Positions 61,833 through 64,000 of a DNA stretch of 64,000 bases are shown here, piece by piece (position 1 is the stretch's first letter; every line of letters begins with the position of its first letter). The position numbers and the translations under genes were made by a program. Origin of the DNA: CALAED01 sp036378315 (GTDB taxonomy: Bacteria; Actinomycetota; Actinomycetes; Streptosporangiales; Streptosporangiaceae). Where the stretch lies: positions 27,037 to 91,036 of the forward strand of contig DASUWU010000165.1 in the NCBI GenBank assembly GCA_036378315.1, read 5' to 3'. The notes beneath the pieces were generated by a model. That model had not been told where the DNA came from. It worked only from the letters and a program-made list of their open reading frames with translations, and made no database searches.

Positions 61833-63386
61833 ATGACCGCACCGTCCGTCCGCGCGAGAAGCGCCGATACCATCGTCACCGCCCTGGCCGCCGACCGGCT
61901 CGGCGTCCCCGCGGTGATCTACTTCGTGCTCTCGGCGGCCGCGCCGCTCACCGTCGTCGCCGGCGTGGTCACCACCGGCTACGCCGTGACCGGCATCACC
62001 GGCCTGCCGATCGCGTTCATCGCCGTCGGCGCCGTGCTCGCCCTGTTCTCCGTCGGCTACGTCGCCATGGCCAGGCATATGGTCAACGCCGGGGCGTTCT
62101 ACGCCTACATCTCCCGGGGGCTCGGCCGGCCGTACGGGGTCGCCGGCGCGTGGGTGGCGCTCGTCGCCTACAACGCGTTGCAGGTCGGGCTGTACGGCGC
62201 GCTCGGCGCGGCCGCCTCGCCGCTGCTCGACCAGTGGTTCGGGGTCCGCCCGGCCTGGTGGGTCATCGCCCTGGTCGCCTGGGCGCTGGTCGCGCTGCTC
62301 GGCGTGATGCGGGTCGAGGTCAACGGGATCGTGCTGGCCGTCCTGCTCACCGCCGAGGTGGCGGTCATCCTGCTCTTCGACGCCACCGACCTGGGCAACC
62401 CGGCGGGCGGCCACATCTCGACCGCCGCGCTGTCCCCGAACGCCCTGCTCGTGTCGGGCGCCGGCGCGCTCCTCGTGATCGGCACGACCGGGTTCGTCGG
62501 GTTCGAGTCCTCGGTGGTCTTCTCCGAGGAGAGCCGCGACCCGCGCCGTACGGTGCCGGCCGCCACCTACCTGGCGGTGGCCATCATCGCCGCGCTGTAC
62601 GCGGTGTCGTCCTGGGCGATGACCGTGGCCACCGGCCCCGACAAGATCGTCGGCGTGACGCGCCGCGACGGCCCTGAGACCGTCTTCAACCTCGCCGGCG
62701 CCCACCTGGGCAGTACCGTGGTCGACATCGCCAGGGTGCTGTTCGTGACCAGCCTGTTCGCGGCGATGATCTCCTTCCACAACACCACGGCGCGCTACAT
62801 CTTCGCGCTGGGCCGCGAACGGGTGCTGCCCGCGGTCTTCGGCCGGACCAGCGTGCGCAGCGGCGCCCCCAAGGCGGGCTCCATCGCGCAGAGCGCCCTC
62901 GGCATCGTGGTGATCGTGGTGTACGCCGCCCTGGGTCTCGACCCGCTGGTCCAGCTGTTCTTCTACGGCGGCACGTTCGGCGGCTTCGGGGTGCTGCTGC
63001 TGATCACCACCACGTCGGTGTCGGTGATCGCGTTCTTCGCGCGGCGGCCGGGCGGGGAGAACGTCTGGCGCCGGGTCGTCGCCCCGGCCCTCGCCACGGT
63101 GGCGCTCGTCGTCATCGTCTACCTCGCGGTGGCCAACTTCGCCACCCTGCTCGGCGTCGACAAGACCTCGCCGCTGCGCTGGGCGCTGCCCGCCGCGTAC
63201 ATCGTCGCCGCCGCCGTCGGGCTCGTCTGGGCGATGGCGCTGCGCGCCGGCCAGCCGGACGTGTACGCCAAGATCGGTCTCGGCGCCGACGCCGCGACCG
63301 GCCAGGCCAGCCCGGCCGGCGCCGCGACCGGCCGGTTCGGCCGCGGCGGGCGGCCGTCACGCCATGCCCGTCCGCGCGTCCGCTGA
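61833..63386 (+). CDS. APC-family amino acid permease
   Basis: The 517-residue protein has about 12 TM segments. Typical APC features are VPAVIYFVLSAAAPLTVVAGVVTTGYAVTG in TM1, ARHMVNAGAFYAYISRGLGRPYGVAGAWVALVAYNALQVGLYG (TM2-3), GFVGFESSVVFSEESRDPRRTVPAATY and FHNTTARYIFALGRERVLP. It imports amino acids or related amines with protons; the substrate is unknown. The last 40 residues are Gly/Ala-rich and cytoplasmic. ATG 61833 follows GAGGAG by 7 nt. The GNAT gene begins 22 bp after its stop and may share the transcript. Confidence 0.9.
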   Translation: MTAPSVRARSADTIVTALAADRLGVPAVIYFVLSAAAPLTVVAGVVTTGYAVTGITGLPIAFIAVGAVLALFSVGYVAMARHMVNAGAFYAYISRGLGRPYGVAGAWVALVAYNALQVGLYGALGAAASPLLDQWFGVRPAWWVIALVAWALVALLGVMRVEVNGIVLAVLLTAEVAVILLFDATDLGNPAGGHISTAALSPNALLVSGAGALLVIGTTGFVGFESSVVFSEESRDPRRTVPAATYLAVAIIAALYAVSSWAMTVATGPDKIVGVTRRDGPETVFNLAGAHLGSTVVDIARVLFVTSLFAAMISFHNTTARYIFALGRERVLPAVFGRTSVRSGAPKAGSIAQSALGIVVIVVYAALGLDPLVQLFFYGGTFGGFGVLLLITTTSVSVIAFFARRPGGENVWRRVVAPALATVALVVIVYLAVANFATLLGVDKTSPLRWALPAAYIVAAAVGLVWAMALRAGQPDVYAKIGLGADAATGQASPAGAATGRFGRGGRPSRHARPRVR

Positions 63387-63408
63387 CCGAGCAGGAAGGA
63401 TCTGTGTG

Positions 63409-64000
63409 ATGACCACCAGCGCCATGATCCGCCGGGCCACCCCGGCCGACGCCGGTCGCGTCGCCGAACTCGTCGCCGCGGCCTTCGCACCGCTGGACGC
63501 GGTGGGCTGGCTCGTGCCCGACCGCGCCGCCCGGCCGCGGATCATGACGGACAACTTCCGGATCTTCATCGACCACGCCATCGAGCACGGTCACATCGAC
63601 CTCGTCGACGAGACTCCGGCGGCGGCCGTGTGGTTCCCGCGTACCGGGCCGCTTCCTGAGCCGGCCGACTACGACCGGCGGCTGGCCGCGGCCTGCGACC
63701 CGTGGACCGACCGGTTCCGGGTCCTCGACGAGCTGTTCGAGGCCAACCATCCGGGCGAGCCGCACGACCATCTCGCGTTCCTCGCCGTCCAGCCCGGGTG
63801 GCAGGGGCGCGGCCTCGGCAGCGCGCTGCTCCGCCGGCGGCACGCCGAGCTGGACGCGGCGGGGACGGCTGCCTACCTCGAGGCCAGCAGCACGCGCAGC
63901 CGCGACCTTTACCTGCGGCACGGGTACGAGGCGCGCGAGCCGTTCCGGCTGCCGGACGGCACGCCCTTCTGGCCCATGTGGCGCCCGCCGGGCGCGACCA
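63409..64000 (+). CDS. GNAT N-acetyltransferase (3' end outside window)
   Basis: The frame runs from ATG 63409 (AGGAAGGA 8 nt upstream) to the window edge without a stop: 197 complete codons plus one base. It has a GNAT pattern: MIRRATPADAGRVAELVAAAF near the start, LAFLAVQPGWQGRGLGSALLRRRHAELDAAG (the acetyl-CoA-binding loop Q/R-x-x-G-x-G/A) and YLEASSTRSRDLYLRHGYEAREPFRLPDGTPFWPMWR at the end. The sequence is nearly full for the family, and substrate is unknown. It follows the permease by 22 bp. Confidence 0.85.
   Translation, partial: MTTSAMIRRATPADAGRVAELVAAAFAPLDAVGWLVPDRAARPRIMTDNFRIFIDHAIEHGHIDLVDETPAAAVWFPRTGPLPEPADYDRRLAAACDPWTDRFRVLDELFEANHPGEPHDHLAFLAVQPGWQGRGLGSALLRRRHAELDAAGTAAYLEASSTRSRDLYLRHGYEAREPFRLPDGTPFWPMWRPPGAT

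Overview
The window is very GC-rich, uses many GTG starts, and couples genes through ATGA/GTGA stop-start overlaps. This suits a high-GC actinomycete. The gene set (zinc-ribbon XRE/TPR regulator, DevR/DevS, LCP protein, Uma2 and Rpn-like families) suggests a Streptomyces or Streptosporangiales-type genome; I infer this from gene content and name no species.

The dominant theme is a hypoxia/dormancy programme like the mycobacterial DosR (DevR) regulon, spread over about 8-57 kb. Near its centre are a DevS/DosT-type GAF sensor kinase (21171-22898) and a DevR-type response regulator (23538-24194). Short palindromic sites close to GGGACYTTNGNCCC recur in intergenic gaps. I find five exact matches and nine with one mismatch, plus weaker ones. 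This is the same 6-2-6 layout as the known mycobacterial DosR box. Genes beside the sites include universal stress proteins, CBS-BON proteins, a degenerate PIG-L-like protein, hypCDE, a complete group 3b-type NAD(P)-linked [NiFe] hydrogenase operon, pyridoxamine-phosphate-oxidase-like flavoproteins, cydABDC (cytochrome bd and its assembly exporter), a SHOCT protein with a CtpF-like P-type ATPase, a STAS protein, an Acg-like nitroreductase and several small unknowns.

Layout. 1-7.6 kb: end of an OsmC gene, DoxX membrane protein, alpha/beta hydrolase, XRE/TPR regulator with a candidate triple operator, small unknown, and pntAa-pntAb-pntB transhydrogenase. 7.8-10.1 kb: divergent stress genes around two boxes. 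10.2-18.1 kb: hypCDE, then the hydrogenase genes with an embedded cyclic-nucleotide-binding-domain protein and a maturation protease. 18.3-21.1 kb: GNAT/acyl-CoA synthetase fusion. 21.2-24.2 kb: devS, flavoprotein, devR. 24.4-30.5 kb: cydABDC. 30.5-42 kb: VOC protein, lipoprotein, a gene remnant, SHOCT-ctpF, flavodoxin, TetR with an AhpD-like gene, SnoaL, flavin monooxygenase and a glutamate-cysteine ligase-like enzyme. 42-52 kb: STAS, DUF72, membrane protein, MFS, phosphoketolase-acetate kinase, nitroreductase, USP and CBS-BON. 52-64 kb: Uma2, alditol oxidase, dihydroxy-acid-dehydratase-like enzyme, flavoprotein, LCP protein, hybrid kinase, GPP34-like protein, APC permease and a partial GNAT.

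Together the genes describe survival under low oxygen: a high-affinity oxidase, reductant disposal through hydrogenase and transhydrogenase, substrate-level ATP from acetyl phosphate (phosphoketolase plus acetate kinase) and possibly acetyl-CoA, and stress-protein modules. Two loci, upstream of hypE and upstream of the dehydratase gene, carry unrelated 17-bp tandem duplications. Each creates tiny ORFs whose stop overlaps the next start. I saw no rRNA, tRNA, CRISPR array or intact mobile element.
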